Below, one piece after another: positions 5,677 through 6,009 of a stretch of DNA of 6,009 bases. The notes beneath the pieces were generated by a model. That model did no database searches. It saw nothing but the letters and a program-made list of their open reading frames with translations, and was not told where the DNA came from. The first letter of the stretch is position 1. Every line of letters begins with the position of its first letter. The stretch lies in assembly GCA_002730675.1 (NCBI GenBank), contig PCAV01000116.1, forward strand, positions 1-6,009. Direction: 5' to 3'. The DNA comes from Rhodospirillaceae bacterium (lineage in GTDB: Bacteria; Pseudomonadota; Alphaproteobacteria; Thalassobaculales; Thalassobaculaceae). The translations under genes and the position numbers were made by a program.

Positions 5677-6009
5677 TTATCTTAGGCGTGTCATAGCGTA
5701 ATCGGCAAATGATGACAGCTTATTTTGAAGGAAGTGGATAGCATTAAGGTCAAGATTGCATCCTGATTTTTCTGTAATTTTATGAACTCCAGTTCCAAGA
5801 AGTAGTGAACTAAATTTAATAGAATTGGCGCCACGTATATCTGTTTCTAAATTATCTCCAATCATTAGATATCTCGAAGTATCCATTTTGCCGCTTAGCG
5901 ATTTACAACGCTCAAAAACGGCAGGGTAGGGTTTACCTACATATGAGACCACCCCTCCGATAGATGAATAATAAGCGGCGAGATAACCGGCACATATATG
6001 TGTTTTGTT
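5677..6009 (-). CDS. HAD superfamily class IIA hydrolase, C-terminal part (5' truncated by the window edge)
   Basis: The frame is open from the right edge to the TAA at 5677, giving 110 residues; the GTG at 5952 is an internal valine, not the start, because recognisable family sequence (CAGYLAAYYSSIGG) lies upstream of it. The fragment holds HAD motif 3, the lysine in GKPYPAVF, and motif 4, MIGDNLETDIRGAN, where the aspartates bind magnesium, followed by LLLGTGVHK. This is the class IIA (NagD/p-nitrophenylphosphatase-like) arrangement, and it best resembles the proteobacterial TIGR01459 type: cytoplasmic phosphatases of unproven substrate, probably a sugar or nucleotide monophosphate. The nucleophile DxD motif and cap domain lie outside the window. 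It reads the same way as rpmB, with 115 bases between the HAD stop and the rpmB start, and no clear terminator. Confidence 0.85.
   Translation of the reverse strand, partial: NKTHICAGYLAAYYSSIGGVVSYVGKPYPAVFERCKSLSGKMDTSRYLMIGDNLETDIRGANSIKFSSLLLGTGVHKITEKSGCNLDLNAIHFLQNKLSSFADYAMTRLR

Noticed and set aside
5950..5952. GTG as the start of a 91-residue protein
   Set aside because: The frame stays open to the window edge and the upstream residues match the HAD class IIA family, so this is an internal valine of a truncated gene.

Overview
The window looks like an ordinary, compact stretch of chromosome from an alphaproteobacterium. The base composition is fairly AT-rich by eye, so a low-GC, possibly marine or uncultured lineage is plausible, but that last step is inference. 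Three things point to Alphaproteobacteria: a three-gene proton-translocating transhydrogenase of the Rhodospirillum rubrum type, a HemY tail ending in a four-cysteine metal-binding knuckle, and a COX15-like heme A synthase next to an alphaproteobacterial-style ribosomal protein L28.

Layout from left to right. (1) The last 67 codons of a hemY-like gene on the + strand (2-205). (2) The converging transhydrogenase block on the - strand, transcribed right to left: pntA1 (3223 down to 2060), a 112-base gap holding a candidate internal promoter and a dyad, pntA2 (GTG start at 1947), then pntB 14 bases further on. (3) An unrecognised lipoprotein gene on the - strand (4033 to 3368), 144 bases upstream of pntA1. 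(4) ctaA on the + strand (from about 4175 to 5233), divergent from the lipoprotein gene. (5) rpmB on the - strand, converging on ctaA with 34 bases between stops; its true start is the GTG at 5561. (6) The 3' part of a HAD class IIA phosphatase gene on the - strand, which continues beyond the right edge (5677-6009). No gap exceeds about 145 bases, and I see no tRNA, rRNA, CRISPR array, insertion sequence, phage gene or integration scar.

Functionally, PntA1 (soluble NAD(H)-binding domain I), PntA2 and PntB (membrane domain II plus NADP(H)-binding domain III) form one inner-membrane complex that uses the proton-motive force to make NADPH from NADH. CtaA makes heme A for the aa3-type cytochrome oxidase that helps generate that force, and HemY is associated with the heme pathway. 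rpmB is translation housekeeping. The lipoprotein and the HAD protein have no evident link to the rest.

I found no convincing previously undescribed system. The items most worth a second look are the dyad that brackets the -35 of a candidate promoter inside the pnt operon, the unrecognised four-cysteine lipoprotein, a serine in a normally glycine-bearing motif of PntB, and the unusual number of non-ATG starts.
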